Shown in pieces: positions 43,708 through 53,380 of a stretch of 64,000 nt of DNA. The position numbers and the translations under genes were made by a program. Location: NCBI RefSeq assembly GCF_023008585.1, contig NZ_CP095391.1:496001-560000 (forward strand), read 5' to 3'. Every line of letters begins with the position of its first letter. The first letter of the stretch is position 1. Below the pieces are notes generated by a model. It was given only the letters and a program-made list of their open reading frames with translations. It searched no databases and was not told where the DNA came from. Origin of the DNA: Natribaculum breve (GTDB lineage Archaea; Halobacteriota; Halobacteria; Halobacteriales; Natrialbaceae).

Positions 43708-44127
43708 TCAACAGGCGTACCACGACTCGATCGAATTATCCGATCGTAAGGTGATCCCGATATCCTCTCCCTCACAGTCGATGTCCAGATCAGGTGCATA
43801 CTCCCAGGTCGCAGCGGCCCCTTCTGGCGTGAACGCGGTCACCGTCGACGGAGTCGTTTCGATACCAGCAGCTGAATCGAGATGCCCGGGCTCGAGTTCG
43901 TATACCCGGCTAAACAACGTCTCTCCGTCGTCATCCTCTACTCGGACGCCGATCATTGCGCGCTCGTTCGTTCGGTTTTCGACCATGATCTCGATCGTAT
44001 CTCCTTCTCCTTCTGTGCCGTTGGAGAGCGCGGAATCACTACATCCCGATATGGTAATCGGGACTATCGATCCCATCAAAGCGAGTGATTCTCGTCGAGA
44101 AACACTTCCGGTGAGTGTAGTGGACAT
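43708..44127 (-). CDS. Tat-type lipoprotein
   Basis: A 139-residue protein. The N-terminus SRRESLALMGSIVPITISGC is a twin-arginine signal with a lipobox Cys, so the protein is exported folded and lipid-anchored outside the cell. The mature part is a single beta-sandwich-like domain (IEIMVENRTNERAMIGVRVEDDDGETLF) with three further Cys near the end. It is one of three similar-size Tat lipoproteins within 3 kb. The role is unknown; binding or structural is likely. Confidence 0.8.
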   Translation of the reverse strand: MSTTLTGSVSRRESLALMGSIVPITISGCSDSALSNGTEGEGDTIEIMVENRTNERAMIGVRVEDDDGETLFSRVYELEPGHLDSAAGIETTPSTVTAFTPEGAAATWEYAPDLDIDCEGEDIGITLRSDNSIESWYAC

Positions 44128-44286
44128 GGAGGGCAGCTCGACCATTATCTATCCACTTGTCAATCCTGGGTGAATAATTTTGCTCACTCTGTGGGTGTCA
44201 TAGAACGGTCTCGTACCCCCTACGTGGACATTCCGATTCGATAAGTACAGGTTAAACACATATCAAACAATCACTCTTCTTGATAA

Positions 44287-44294
44287 TACATATT
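44287..44294 (+). promoter_or_regulatory. TATA box for the Tat lipoprotein at 44319
   Basis: TACATATT is centred ~28 bases before the ATG at 44319 and selects it over the in-frame ATG at 44295. Confidence 0.45.
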
Positions 44295-44318
44295 ATGTCG
44301 CCTCTCCAAAATCCGATA

Positions 44319-44732
44319 ATGGATTCGACTCGTCGCCAGTTTCTCCTTGGAAGCACCATCACAGTATCATTCCTTTCTGGATGTACTCGATTGACAGGCG
44401 ACACAACCACAATCAACCAGCTAGAGGTAGAGTTAGTAAATAAGACAGACAGCAAACAGATATTTCATTTTGCCGTGGAAACAACTGAAGGACTCGAGCA
44501 CTGGCAGTCACGTGAAGTGAATGCGGAAACCAGCGAATCTGTCAAACGAGATGTCCCCGACGGATACGACCCACTTGCAATTCACGGGGTCGTTGATGAT
44601 CAGACGGCAAGTGGTGATTTGATTGGTCGTGATGGTATGGAAAGCGAGGAAATCTGTTATCATATTGTGTTCGAGTACGAAGTCGGTGACAGTCCGTCGT
44701 TTCTAGAAAGTACGGATGGTCGTTGTGACTAA
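44319..44732 (+). CDS. Tat-type lipoprotein
   Basis: A 137-residue protein opening with MDSTRRQFLLGSTITVSFLSGC, a twin-arginine signal with a lipobox. The mature domain (QLEVELVNKTDSKQIFHFAVET) begins with the same strand pattern as the lipoprotein at 43708, followed by a Cys-containing C-terminus (EEICYHIVFEYEVG...GRCD). It is divergent from that gene, and a common origin is likely. The lower GC content fits the surrounding accessory segment. Confidence 0.8.
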   Translation: MDSTRRQFLLGSTITVSFLSGCTRLTGDTTTINQLEVELVNKTDSKQIFHFAVETTEGLEHWQSREVNAETSESVKRDVPDGYDPLAIHGVVDDQTASGDLIGRDGMESEEICYHIVFEYEVGDSPSFLESTDGRCD

Positions 44733-44885
44733 TACTTCGGTCAGATGCGAAGCGGTAACCAATACCGTAGGCAGAGGTCTATGCCGTCCTCCACTCTCCC
44801 TATCGACAGTCACTACACAGTGCCCTAGTGTCGTTTTTCACGGATTTAACACTCAAAAATCGGTTTTCGGCAGCTACCTCTCAGG

Positions 44886-44893
44886 TTTATATA
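44886..44893 (+). promoter_or_regulatory. TATA box for the small gene at 44917
   Basis: TTTATATA is centred exactly 27 bases before the ATG at 44917, a textbook leaderless haloarchaeal promoter. Confidence 0.65.
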
Positions 44894-44916
44894 CGGTTAC
44901 GGGGCCAACACCGACG

Positions 44917-45093
44917 ATGTTTTCCGATCAACATGCACAGGACGACCTCCTGATCGTGATGGCGCTCGCCCGCCTCGCGCACGATTTCCGCGACGCCGAT
45001 CCCCAACTGGCTGACCGTGCCTGGTGGCTCGCCGTCGAGATCGCTGGAGTCCACGGCCTGACACCGAGTGACGCCGTTCTTCAACTCGAGTAG
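44917..45093 (+). CDS. 58-residue helical protein
   Basis: The product (MFSDQHAQDDLLIVMALARL, then AHDFRDADPQLADRAWWLAVEIAGVHGL and a short end) is entirely helical and acidic, without a membrane segment. The strong TATA box with leaderless spacing supports it; the longer frame upstream is non-coding in character. It has the look of a small conserved haloarchaeal protein. No function is known. Confidence 0.65.
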   Translation: MFSDQHAQDDLLIVMALARLAHDFRDADPQLADRAWWLAVEIAGVHGLTPSDAVLQLE

Positions 45094-45266
45094 AATCTGA
45101 AGAACCAGCGTCCTCACCGGATCACAGTTCGAAACGCTCCCCGTCGCGTTTTTTACTGCAGGTGTAGCGAGGGTATCGGAGAACTCTTGCTACAGTGGTG
45201 CTCACATCCACGTCTGCACTGAATTTTCAGACCAGTGGATATGCAACTAGATCGGTTCTACTCGAA

Positions 45267-45275
45267 AATACTATA
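45267..45275 (+). promoter_or_regulatory. TATA box for the small membrane gene at 45299
   Basis: AATACTATA is centred ~28 bases before the ATG at 45299, giving a leaderless transcript. Confidence 0.55.
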
Positions 45276-45298
45276 CGTAAACACGCAGACAATTCCAT

Positions 45299-45544
45299 AT
45301 GGTCGCCGACACGCTGACTGCACTTTCACAGCGCGATGAGGCGTTCTGGATCGGCCTGGGCTTACTTGTCGCAGGCGCACTCGTTTCCTCGTTCACTCAG
45401 AGTAGCAATCCGCCGGTTGGAGAGGTGCTCGGAATACTCGGAGCGACTGCGCTCGCAGTCAGACTTCTCGTCGGTCTCTACGAAATCTTCCGGACGTCGG
45501 CCGAGGCAGGACGAACGGGCTATCGAGAGGGCAGAGATAACTGA
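45299..45544 (+). CDS. small two-helix membrane protein
   Basis: An 81-residue protein with helices AFWIGLGLLVAGALVSSF and GEVLGILGATALAVRLLVGLYEIF. The C-terminal tail is charged (RTSAEAGRTGYREGRDN). The TATA spacing supports the ATG. No family is recognised. Confidence 0.65.
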   Translation: MVADTLTALSQRDEAFWIGLGLLVAGALVSSFTQSSNPPVGEVLGILGATALAVRLLVGLYEIFRTSAEAGRTGYREGRDN

Positions 45545-45922
45545 GCCAGCACTTCGCTGTACCTCGCGTACAGTTCCCTGAGGTAACGCCCTTATTACGT
45601 GCCAGTTGACGGCGATCGCTTGCAGACAGTGTGGGGAGACACGACCAGCGAGAACAGCTTCGGTGACCCCCGCTTGCACCAGTCCATCGATTGTCGACCG
45701 CGAGCGGGGGAACTCGTCGGATCGGGCAGCGAGGCGTTCGAAACACAACCCTGGCCGAAGCGAGAGGGCGAACGGAACGAGTCGAGTCGACCACCTTCGT
45801 GTTCTCGAGTAGGAAGCACCGCCTGGTGGCGGAGAGAGTGTGCGAGTGCAACAGGAAGCCTGGCGCGATTTGTGAGGAGGGGGACCGTTCGGTACAGGGT
45901 ATGGAGGGGCCGGACGTCCCAG
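45545..45922. other. stretch without a recognisable gene
   Basis: Long open frames exist in several registers because of high GC, but none has coding character or a start signal. It may hold a decayed gene. Confidence 0.4.
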
Positions 45923-46357
45923 TTAGTTATCGGTGCAGTGATACTCGATTTCGAGTGAATCGATTTCGTCTCGCTGTCCGTTTTCGGCGAGTAACGTGAG
46001 GCGGCCGTGGTGGGGAGTCGAGCCGATCGTAATGCGATACTCACGTGCATCGGTCGTGGGGATTTCGTGCAGGAGATCTCCCGCCGAGTTGTTGATGAGG
46101 ATCGACTCGATGGGGAGTGTGTCACCTGGTTCTTGCAACGAGATCAGCAGGAAAACGGACTCATCGTCCAGCATAGCGGCCGCTTGCTGGAGGATATCTC
46201 CGTCACCGTGCTCGATGGCTGTCGTCGTACAATCGGCAGCGTCGGAACTGGCTTCCGACGAACACCCTGCAAGCCCGGTAGCACCAACGACAGCACTCGC
46301 TGCGAGGACGTTTCGACGTGACAGTGCTTCGTTGGAGGGAGTATGATCGGAGACCAT
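45923..46357 (-). CDS. Tat-type lipoprotein
   Basis: A 144-residue protein from ATG 46357. A TTTATCATATTT tract ~27 bases upstream supports a leaderless start. The signal SRRNVLAASAVVGATGLAGC is twin-arginine with a lipobox. The mature part is a small beta-domain ending in IEYHCTDN. It has the same size class and layout as the lipoproteins at 43708 and 44319. No function is known. Confidence 0.8.
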   Translation of the reverse strand: MVSDHTPSNEALSRRNVLAASAVVGATGLAGCSSEASSDAADCTTTAIEHGDGDILQQAAAMLDDESVFLLISLQEPGDTLPIESILINNSAGDLLHEIPTTDAREYRITIGSTPHHGRLTLLAENGQRDEIDSLEIEYHCTDN

Positions 46358-46749
46358 ACACGTAACTTGTAACCAAATATGATAAAATCCGTGGGTACGT
46401 GATAATAGTAGAGTTCCATAGGAGGTCGTCACGACGGGATCTCGTGTCGAGGCCACAGTCACCGATACCCTTCGACGCGTTGCCGTAACCGACCATCACG
46501 TCTTCGGGGAACCGTACTCGACGACCGTCGATCTGACCGACCGAAAATACGTTCCGTCAGGCCGAGGCCGATACTTCCGCAGCTGTCCGGCTCGAAGCTG
46601 GGTGCCGACGTAGTGAGTGCGAGAGTCGTTCTCCGACGCCGCCACAGGCGTAGCAATTCGTAACAACTGGACCAGGTCGGTCGGGGTGTGGTCCGTCCGA
46701 GTCGGAGCCTACCGCTGAACGGTACCTTTTGTGCTGACAGGACAGTAGA

Positions 46750-46757
46750 TTTATCTT
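46750..46757 (+). promoter_or_regulatory. TATA-like box before the candidate RNA
   Basis: TTTATCTT is centred 27 bases before 46780, the first base of a strong multi-branch fold. The spacing predicts transcription starting at that base. Confidence 0.45.
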
Positions 46758-46779
46758 GTTACAGTTCAACAATCAGAAC

Positions 46780-46866
46780 GGAAGCCACTCTCCGGCGGGG
46801 ACACGTCGCGAAAGTGTCCCGGGTGTGTGCGCACCCGAGACGTGGCTTCCAACCCGAGAGGGTTCG
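46780..46866 (+). ncRNA. candidate structured small RNA
   Basis: An outer stem GGAAGCCAC (46780-46788) / GTGGCTTCC (46842-46850) closes a junction holding two hairpins: GGGACAC/GTGTCCC (46798-46820) and GGGTG/CACCC (46821-46836). A third hairpin, AACCC-GAGA-GGGTT (46851-46864), has a GNRA tetraloop. A TATA-like box sits 27 bases upstream. No coding frame fits. It is not a tRNA, and I do not recognise a known RNA class. The 3' end is not defined. Confidence 0.45.
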
Positions 46867-46869
46867 AAA

Positions 46870-47236
46870 GCCATGTTCGGATTCGTCCTAGCACGGTATA
46901 AACGTCCCGCACGACCGACGGTTCTCCATCGTTCGACAGCCCCGACTGTGGAGTCGAGCTGGAGGTCGTCGACGAGTGTGTCGGGTATCTCGGGCGCTGT
47001 GTCGACGTCACCCTTCGGTTGTCTATCATGTGTCAGGTTCGTTCCGGGTATCGCAAGTGCGACGGCTCACCGTGCTCGATCCGATGGCTGTCGAATCCTC
47101 GTGGGTTCACTCGTATTGGGCGATTGACCACCTCGAGGACGATCACGGCTACGACCACCACCATCCACCATTCGAGTCCACGTCCTCGAGGCGTTATTTT
47201 TCATAAAATCGTTCGGGGGCTTATTATCGAACCAGT
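46870..47236. other. stretch without a recognisable gene
   Basis: Apart from the candidate RNA just before it, nothing identifiable. The end (47180-47236) is the 3' side of the epimerase gene. Confidence 0.4.
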
Positions 47237-48184
47237 TCACTCACTCGAGGCACGTCGTTGTCGGTACCACTCCACGGTATGCTCGAGCCCCTCCCGCAGC
47301 GAGACGGTCGGCTCGTACTCGAGTTGCTGATCGGCTTTCGAGATGTCTGCCTTCGAATGTTCGATATCGCCCGTTCGTTCATCCGTGTGGACAATATCTG
47401 AGTCAGTATCCGTGATATCCTGGATGAGTTCGGCCAGCTCACGGATCGTGACCGACTCTCCGGTGCCGACGTTGTAGGCTTCACCAACTGCATCGGTGGT
47501 TGCGGCCTTACAGTTGGCCTGGACGACGTCGTCGATGTAGACGAAGTCACGTGTCTGCTCACCGTCACCGTGGACGGTGATGTCTTCTCCCGAGAGCGCC
47601 TGATCGATGAAGACGCTGATCACGCCGCTGTAGTCACCCGCGACCTGCCCCGGACCGTAGACGTTGAAATAGCGCAAGGCGACGGTCTCGAGGTCGTAGA
47701 GGTCGTTGTAGAGGCGAGCGTAGTGGTCGGTCGCGAGCTTGTCGAGGCCGTATGGCGAGGTCGGTTCTTTGGGATGATCCTCGGTGATTGGAATCGATTC
47801 GGGGTGACCGTAGATCGCCGCACTCGAGGCAAGGACGACGCGGGCGTCTTCATTGCGGGCAGCCTCGAGTAACGAAAGGGTCGCCTCGGCGTTGATCTCG
47901 TGGCTTGTCTGTGGTTCTTCGACCGAGTGGGCGACGCTGACGAGGGCGGCCTCGTGGAAAATTATGTCGATGCTGTCAGTCGCACGGGTTAGTGCGTTTT
48001 CGTTCTGAATGTCGTCCTCTAGAAGCGTCGCCCTGTTGGGGACGTTCGCAAGCCGACCGGTCGTCAGATTGTCGAAGACGCGCACCTCGTTTTCAAAAAC
48101 GAGCGTTTCCACAAGGTGTCTCCCAATGAAACCGGCCCCACCTGTGATTAGCACTGTTCGGCCGGTCACTGTGTTAGCATCCAT
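47237..48184 (-). CDS. NDP-sugar epimerase/dehydratase (SDR, UDP-glucose 4-epimerase type)
   Basis: A 315-residue extended short-chain dehydrogenase. The nucleotide motif GGAGFIG is at residue ~14. The catalytic residues are Ser in LASSAAIYG and Tyr/Lys in YGLDKLATDHY. Further family marks are RYFNVYGPGQ and DFVYIDDVVQA. The best match is UDP-glucose/galactose 4-epimerase-like enzymes, which use bound NAD to invert C4. It probably supplies a sugar for the glycan cluster that follows. A divergent promoter region of ~250 bases separates it from the flippase gene. Confidence 0.88.
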   Translation of the reverse strand: MDANTVTGRTVLITGGAGFIGRHLVETLVFENEVRVFDNLTTGRLANVPNRATLLEDDIQNENALTRATDSIDIIFHEAALVSVAHSVEEPQTSHEINAEATLSLLEAARNEDARVVLASSAAIYGHPESIPITEDHPKEPTSPYGLDKLATDHYARLYNDLYDLETVALRYFNVYGPGQVAGDYSGVISVFIDQALSGEDITVHGDGEQTRDFVYIDDVVQANCKAATTDAVGEAYNVGTGESVTIRELAELIQDITDTDSDIVHTDERTGDIEHSKADISKADQQLEYEPTVSLREGLEHTVEWYRQRRASSE

Positions 48185-48433
48185 ACTAGGCAGTAATAAT
48201 GCGGCGACTGTGAGTGTTCTGGTCCGTAGGTCAATCAATCGGATTCCAGTGTACCGTGTAGGGCGATATCTAACGCGTAACTATTAGCCGATGGTACACT
48301 AGTGGTTTGGCTGGAACGATGATAAGACACGGCAATCAAAATACAGCCGTCGATATTAACATAGCTAGTACTGCCACCTATCTACATGGCCAAGCCGATA
48401 GATAAAAATAAGTAGGTACAAAGATCCAACTGA

Positions 48434-49891
48434 ATGAGTCTAACATCTAAAATAATCAATCGCTTTAAAGCGGCATTTATAGCGCAGGCTGTGGGAATTG
48501 CTGCAGGGGCAGCCTTGACTATTCTCCTTGCTAGATTGCTTAAGTCTGACGAATATGGGTTGTTCTTCCTGACAATCTCTGTTTTAGGATTCACAAAGCT
48601 TTTTAGCACATTAGGGATAGCCAAATCTGCCGGGAGGTATATAACCGAATACAAAGAAAAGAGGCCAAGACAACTCCCAAATATCCTAGGAATATCAATA
48701 ATTCTAAATATATTTACAATCACGATTGTAGTTGGGATTGTGGGGATATTTCACAATAGCATTGCCCAGTTAATAGGAGAGCAAGAACTATCGGAACTGC
48801 TATTCATCGGTATTGGCCTTATCGTATTCCATTCGCTTTTAGAATACAACCGCGTCATATTCCAATCATTTGAGAAGATTCAGTTCGAATCATCCTTACG
48901 GATTATCGAACGTATAATTCGTCTAATACTGACAATTGGATTTGTCGTAGTGGGATTCGGAGTGGCGGGCGCTCTGATTGGATACACTATCAGTTATGCG
49001 ATCTCTGTTATCATCGGATCGCTGTACATCTACTTGAAAATGTTCCGAGGGCACGACCGTGAGCCAGTTGAAACGGGGTTGGCGAAAAAAATTATAAAAT
49101 ATAGTGGACCTCTTGCCGTCACGCACTCGGCGCACAGCCTTGAACACCGAGTTGATACCATCTTAGTAGGGTATTTTATTGGGCCTGTTGGAGTTGCATA
49201 TTACACCATCGGGAATCAAGTGGTACAGTTCATTGAGACTCCGATGGCAGCCCTTGGGTTTACACTCTCACCAACATTTAGTTCGCAAAAAGCAAGTGGT
49301 AATCCGGAAACAGCCGCGAGAATCTATGAAATTGCAATTACACAAGGGCTACTACTGTATATCCCCGCAGCTGCCGGTTTGGTTGTGGTTTCCGAACCGC
49401 TAATTAATTTAATTTTTGGCTCTAGTTATAGTGGGGCTGTTCCCGTTCTTCAAGTATTTGCCGCATTCGTAGTGTTACAATCAATCACGAAAATAACAAG
49501 CCATGGGTTAGATTATCTCGGCCGTGCCAGGGTTCGGGCCATTGTTAAAGGAGTTACCGCCATCCTCAATGTCGTTCTAAATCTCCTTCTAATTCCAATG
49601 ATGGGTGTCGTTGGAGCTGCGATCGCAACAGTTTCGACGTTCGCAATATATACTTTTGCTTCTGTGTATATCATTCATTCCGAACTGAATCTTCGGTTAG
49701 GATGGATGACAAAACACATATCACAAACGATAATAGTAACATTGTTTATGTTAGTGGTTTTATTTCCTATATCAAATTTGATAGAAGGTTTTATTTCACT
49801 GTTCGCCACCATAGTCCTTGGAGTAGTAATTTGGTTTGCTCCGAGCTTCGCACTGGGATTAATTGATATTGAACGAATTAAACAAATCTAA
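48434..49891 (+). CDS. polysaccharide flippase (Wzx/RfbX-type)
   Basis: A 485-residue protein with about 14 hydrophobic helices, of the oligosaccharidyl-lipid flippase/MATE-like superfamily. The motifs ALTILLARLLKSDEYGLFFLT at the N-terminus and the repeated VGVAYYTIGNQVVQFIETPMAALGFTLSPTFS are typical. It should move lipid-linked glycan across the membrane for S-layer N-glycosylation or polysaccharide export. Codon use is strikingly AT-rich (TTA, ATA, AAT codons) compared with flanking genes at ~60% GC, so the gene is probably acquired. It is convergent with the pyruvyltransferase gene. Confidence 0.9.
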   Translation: MSLTSKIINRFKAAFIAQAVGIAAGAALTILLARLLKSDEYGLFFLTISVLGFTKLFSTLGIAKSAGRYITEYKEKRPRQLPNILGISIILNIFTITIVVGIVGIFHNSIAQLIGEQELSELLFIGIGLIVFHSLLEYNRVIFQSFEKIQFESSLRIIERIIRLILTIGFVVVGFGVAGALIGYTISYAISVIIGSLYIYLKMFRGHDREPVETGLAKKIIKYSGPLAVTHSAHSLEHRVDTILVGYFIGPVGVAYYTIGNQVVQFIETPMAALGFTLSPTFSSQKASGNPETAARIYEIAITQGLLLYIPAAAGLVVVSEPLINLIFGSSYSGAVPVLQVFAAFVVLQSITKITSHGLDYLGRARVRAIVKGVTAILNVVLNLLLIPMMGVVGAAIATVSTFAIYTFASVYIIHSELNLRLGWMTKHISQTIIVTLFMLVVLFPISNLIEGFISLFATIVLGVVIWFAPSFALGLIDIERIKQI

Positions 49892-50031
49892 ATCAAACCA
49901 ACCAGTATTACTAGAGCTCATCTTGAATAGATTGTACAACCGTTGTGATTCACCACCTAAGAACCTATACCTATAAACTATAAATGGTTTTAATTATAAT
50001 ATATATTGTGGTGGGAATATATCACATAACG

Positions 50032-51297
50032 CTAATCCATTAAGAAATGGACGTTTTCTGTTGCTATATTAGACAACTCTTCTGCCCTGTATCTGTATTC
50101 GCTAGTATCTTCATAAGATCCTGTCAGAATCTCCTCTACTTCATTATATATATCTGTAGTGTATTCATTTATTTTATCGAAGCTATATACTTTACGTTCT
50201 GTTCCCACAAGCTTCAGCAGAGATTCAATCTTGTGCGTATTAGCCTCAAAAGGTATGATCGGTGTACCTCCGAGGATCGAAAAAATAGAGGGATGGTACC
50301 TACCACCAATATAGGCCTCTGCGTTCGCTAAAAGATTGACTGCCTGAAAAGTAGAGGTAGATAGCCCGATAAGTGGCAGCCCTTGTCTAGTAGAAACTTC
50401 TCGAAGAAACTTATCATCTTTATCCGCGGATACTACTAAGACGATCTGCGCATTGAGATCATTCAGTTCTTCGCATAACTTTGAATAATACTCTTCCACC
50501 GGCGTGTTCTGCTTGATGGCGTAGATGGAACTGCCAGCTACACAGACATAAGGTTCTGACGGATCAAAATTGGCAGTTCCAAAAGGCATAATGTTGACCT
50601 TATTGTTATTTACGCTTTCAATGAAAGCCTTACTATCTATAGTGTTAAGATGAGTGAAAGCCGCATCGGCTGCAACCCGGTAATTATCCGACTGAATTTC
50701 TTGGTCATACAATTCACCCGATATCGGCTCTCGAAAAATCACTTCGTCAATTTCTGGCAACACATGCTTCAGCATATCAACAAAAATCGGGTCTTCAAAT
50801 CCAATTGTGGTGTTGACAAGATAACATTCTTTCCCATATAGTTTTTTTGCTACATATAATAGAAATAGTGATGTCCGAGCAAATCTGCCTGCTTTCCACA
50901 TTAACCCTTCACCATTCACTACTACCATATCCGAGTTACGTATCTTTTTCAACTCTTTTTGGAGAACAGTGTTGTTGCGAGCCTTTGTGAAGAATCTTGA
51001 AAATTCTTCCACTGTTCTTGGTACAGAGTCTTGGTACTCTAAAATGGTCCTCCCAACTTCCTTGATATCTTTTTCTAATGCTGCCTCACCAAAATTCCTG
51101 AACATATATTTTAAAAAACTTTGGTTATTATGGAAACATCTAGCGCTATTATATCCAGATAAGTTATGGGTATATTCTGTTGATTGTATGTTCGCGTATT
51201 CTGTAATAAATTCTCTTAATGCCATGGAAGTCGCCTGTGATCCCCAGTTTGTCCCTCTTGAGGTGTCACCAATAAAGAATACATCCCTAGTGGCCAT
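50032..51297 (-). CDS. polysaccharide pyruvyltransferase family protein
   Basis: A 421-residue protein from ATG 51297. The family marks are DVFFIGDTSRGTNWGSQATSMAL at the start, MVVVNGEGLMW in the middle, and the closing AYIGGRYHPSIFSILGGTPIIPFEANTHKIESLL. Such enzymes add a pyruvyl ketal from phosphoenolpyruvate to sugars, or act as GT-like transferases. It is AT-rich like the flippase and probably came with it. It is the last gene of the minus-strand glycan run. Confidence 0.85.
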   Translation of the reverse strand: MATRDVFFIGDTSRGTNWGSQATSMALREFITEYANIQSTEYTHNLSGYNSARCFHNNQSFLKYMFRNFGEAALEKDIKEVGRTILEYQDSVPRTVEEFSRFFTKARNNTVLQKELKKIRNSDMVVVNGEGLMWKAGRFARTSLFLLYVAKKLYGKECYLVNTTIGFEDPIFVDMLKHVLPEIDEVIFREPISGELYDQEIQSDNYRVAADAAFTHLNTIDSKAFIESVNNNKVNIMPFGTANFDPSEPYVCVAGSSIYAIKQNTPVEEYYSKLCEELNDLNAQIVLVVSADKDDKFLREVSTRQGLPLIGLSTSTFQAVNLLANAEAYIGGRYHPSIFSILGGTPIIPFEANTHKIESLLKLVGTERKVYSFDKINEYTTDIYNEVEEILTGSYEDTSEYRYRAEELSNIATENVHFLMD

Positions 51298-51456
51298 AGA
51301 GTCGATATCCAAACACAAGATAATAAATATGACGAGATATATGTGGGCTGTATTCAAATTAAGATTGAAAGGTGAGCCGTCGCTTTTTCTGAGCACCCTG
51401 CCTGAAAATGTGTGATCTAGTGGTGGTCCGTTGAACTTTTTCTTTTTATGTTATCT

Positions 51457-53373
51457 CTAGCGACGGCGAACCCAAAGCAGTTCGTCATCACCATTATCGT
51501 ATACGGTCGATTTATAACTCGGATTCAGTTGCCCGATAGGAACACCCCCGAAAACTCTGGCAGGACCGTGTTCAAACTGAACCCTGTACATAGCTGGTTT
51601 TTTGCTCATATACTCGCGATTGGCAACTAACATCGGATCTTTCGAAGCGAGTGATTGGGGATCCTTGTAGTCCATAGAGGCCGTACCTGAAGTGTATGGG
51701 TAATGCGAGTCACTTACGATAGGAACTGTTTCTGGATCGTATTCATTCGTGTGTTTTCCGAGCGCTTGTTCAGTATCGGTAATACCGAGCCGGGTTGCAC
51801 TGAACCCCTCGTCGATAAAGGGATCGTCTGCAGACGCGTCCGCTGCACCGCCCATCAACACGACGAATGGGATTAATAAGGTAACCAATAGGATGGGGCT
51901 GGCCACATCAGGGCGAGGGAGAACGGACCCGACTTGTTTAGCGAAGAACATCAGTCCCGGTGCTGCGAAAATGGCCAGCAGAATGTAGGTAAACGCCCAC
52001 CACCTGCTGGGGATGAGATTTCGCATCCCGATCATCGGGAAAACAAGTGTGAAAACGAGGAGCATAGTGACCGCAACGCCGAGACAGAGGGCGACGAATA
52101 TCAAGTCGGTCTCGTCGCTGCTATGGAGCCAGAACAACGCTCCGAGAATGGCGAAGAATAGCAGTAGGGACGATCCAAGGAGTTGAATATCGGCCATGGC
52201 AGCTGCACCTCCTGGACTGATGTTTGGATCAGCAGGGAACGCCACCTCTGGTCTCGCATCCGTGTCAGCCATCATGAGGGATGCGATAAACGTTCCAAGA
52301 ATACGTTGAAAGAACGTCTCGCTTCCATCGGGCCCACCGTATCCGGTTACCATGAAATCGACCAGGACTGCGAACCCCGTGAACAGCGAAATGTGGGTGA
52401 CCTTCGCTGGAAGTTGGAGCGTGTAGGCGATGATCGCGAGCGAGAACCCGAGCACCAATGTGGCACTGATGAAGAGACTGATTTGGTGAGTGAGCATGAG
52501 CGCCGCGATTGATCCGATGAACACGACGAACGCCCGTCTGTCCCCCTTCACATAGTATAGGAGGACGGACAACAGCGAGATTGAGAAGAAGGCAATGCCG
52601 AGCGAGGTCGGAATGAGATGAACTCCCCAGTTGATCGCTTCATCGGACCCGGTGTAGAGCAGACTCGCAAGCAGCGCGATTTGTCGATTCCAGAGTCGAT
52701 TCGTTACTACGAAGACGATGAGTGCGGGAACAATGACGACCGATAGCATCGTAGTGAGGGTCAACGCTTCCTTCGTTCCAACGTCGAACAGCAACTGCCC
52801 CTGTGCAGCCTGTATGTGGTAGAACGGGGCATAAAAGTATTTGCTCGTAGCGAAGGTCTCGAGCGTTCCCTCCGCAGCGATTGATTGGATAGGGGGGCTG
52901 TGCCCGTAGATATCGACACCGATGTACTCTCTGCTTGCGTACAGCGCTGTAATTCTAGTCGTTAATCCCGCAGCGCAAACGAGAAACAGAGCGATCGGTG
53001 TTCGTCCACCGGTGATGATGTATAACCCGGCCAAGATATACAATGAGAACGTGAGGTAGAATACCCCGTTCGTCCGCCAAAACCCTGCCTCGTAGTACTG
53101 GGTGACGAGAAGAAAGAATACGACGAAAAACCCGGCAAGAACGAGCTTAGTAATGTTTGTGTCGTACGTAAAATCGGAGGTGGACTGTCTATTTTTCAGC
53201 AAAAGAAAGCAGACCGCACCAAGTATCAACGCTGACGGATAGAGGACCGTATACGGATTTCGGATAATTGTCGAGAAGTAGAGCCCAAAGGCTCCAATCA
53301 GAATGAGTCCTGTCGAAAGAAACACCGTGTTCATCAGCCGCTGTGTAATCCAGTGTGGCCGAAAGTAGTTCAT
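51457..53373 (-). CDS. multi-pass membrane protein of glycosyltransferase (GT39/GT-C) type
   Basis: A 638-residue protein with ~13-14 hydrophobic helices and a C-terminal ~120-residue soluble domain. After the third helix pair comes YIGVDIYGHSPPIQSIAAEG, with an acidic residue in the first outer loop as in GT-C transferases. Further marks are GVHLIPTSLGIAFF and GMRNLIPSRWWAFTYI. It probably transfers a sugar from a dolichol-linked donor on the outer face. The stop is directly followed by the AT-rich pyruvyltransferase region. Confidence 0.78.
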   Translation of the reverse strand: MNYFRPHWITQRLMNTVFLSTGLILIGAFGLYFSTIIRNPYTVLYPSALILGAVCFLLLKNRQSTSDFTYDTNITKLVLAGFFVVFFLLVTQYYEAGFWRTNGVFYLTFSLYILAGLYIITGGRTPIALFLVCAAGLTTRITALYASREYIGVDIYGHSPPIQSIAAEGTLETFATSKYFYAPFYHIQAAQGQLLFDVGTKEALTLTTMLSVVIVPALIVFVVTNRLWNRQIALLASLLYTGSDEAINWGVHLIPTSLGIAFFSISLLSVLLYYVKGDRRAFVVFIGSIAALMLTHQISLFISATLVLGFSLAIIAYTLQLPAKVTHISLFTGFAVLVDFMVTGYGGPDGSETFFQRILGTFIASLMMADTDARPEVAFPADPNISPGGAAAMADIQLLGSSLLLFFAILGALFWLHSSDETDLIFVALCLGVAVTMLLVFTLVFPMIGMRNLIPSRWWAFTYILLAIFAAPGLMFFAKQVGSVLPRPDVASPILLVTLLIPFVVLMGGAADASADDPFIDEGFSATRLGITDTEQALGKHTNEYDPETVPIVSDSHYPYTSGTASMDYKDPQSLASKDPMLVANREYMSKKPAMYRVQFEHGPARVFGGVPIGQLNPSYKSTVYDNGDDELLWVRRR

Positions 53374-53380
53374 AGATAGC

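Noticed and set aside
45599..45958. 119-codon open frame
   Set aside because: No start signal, no recognisable domain, and equally long frames exist in the other registers.
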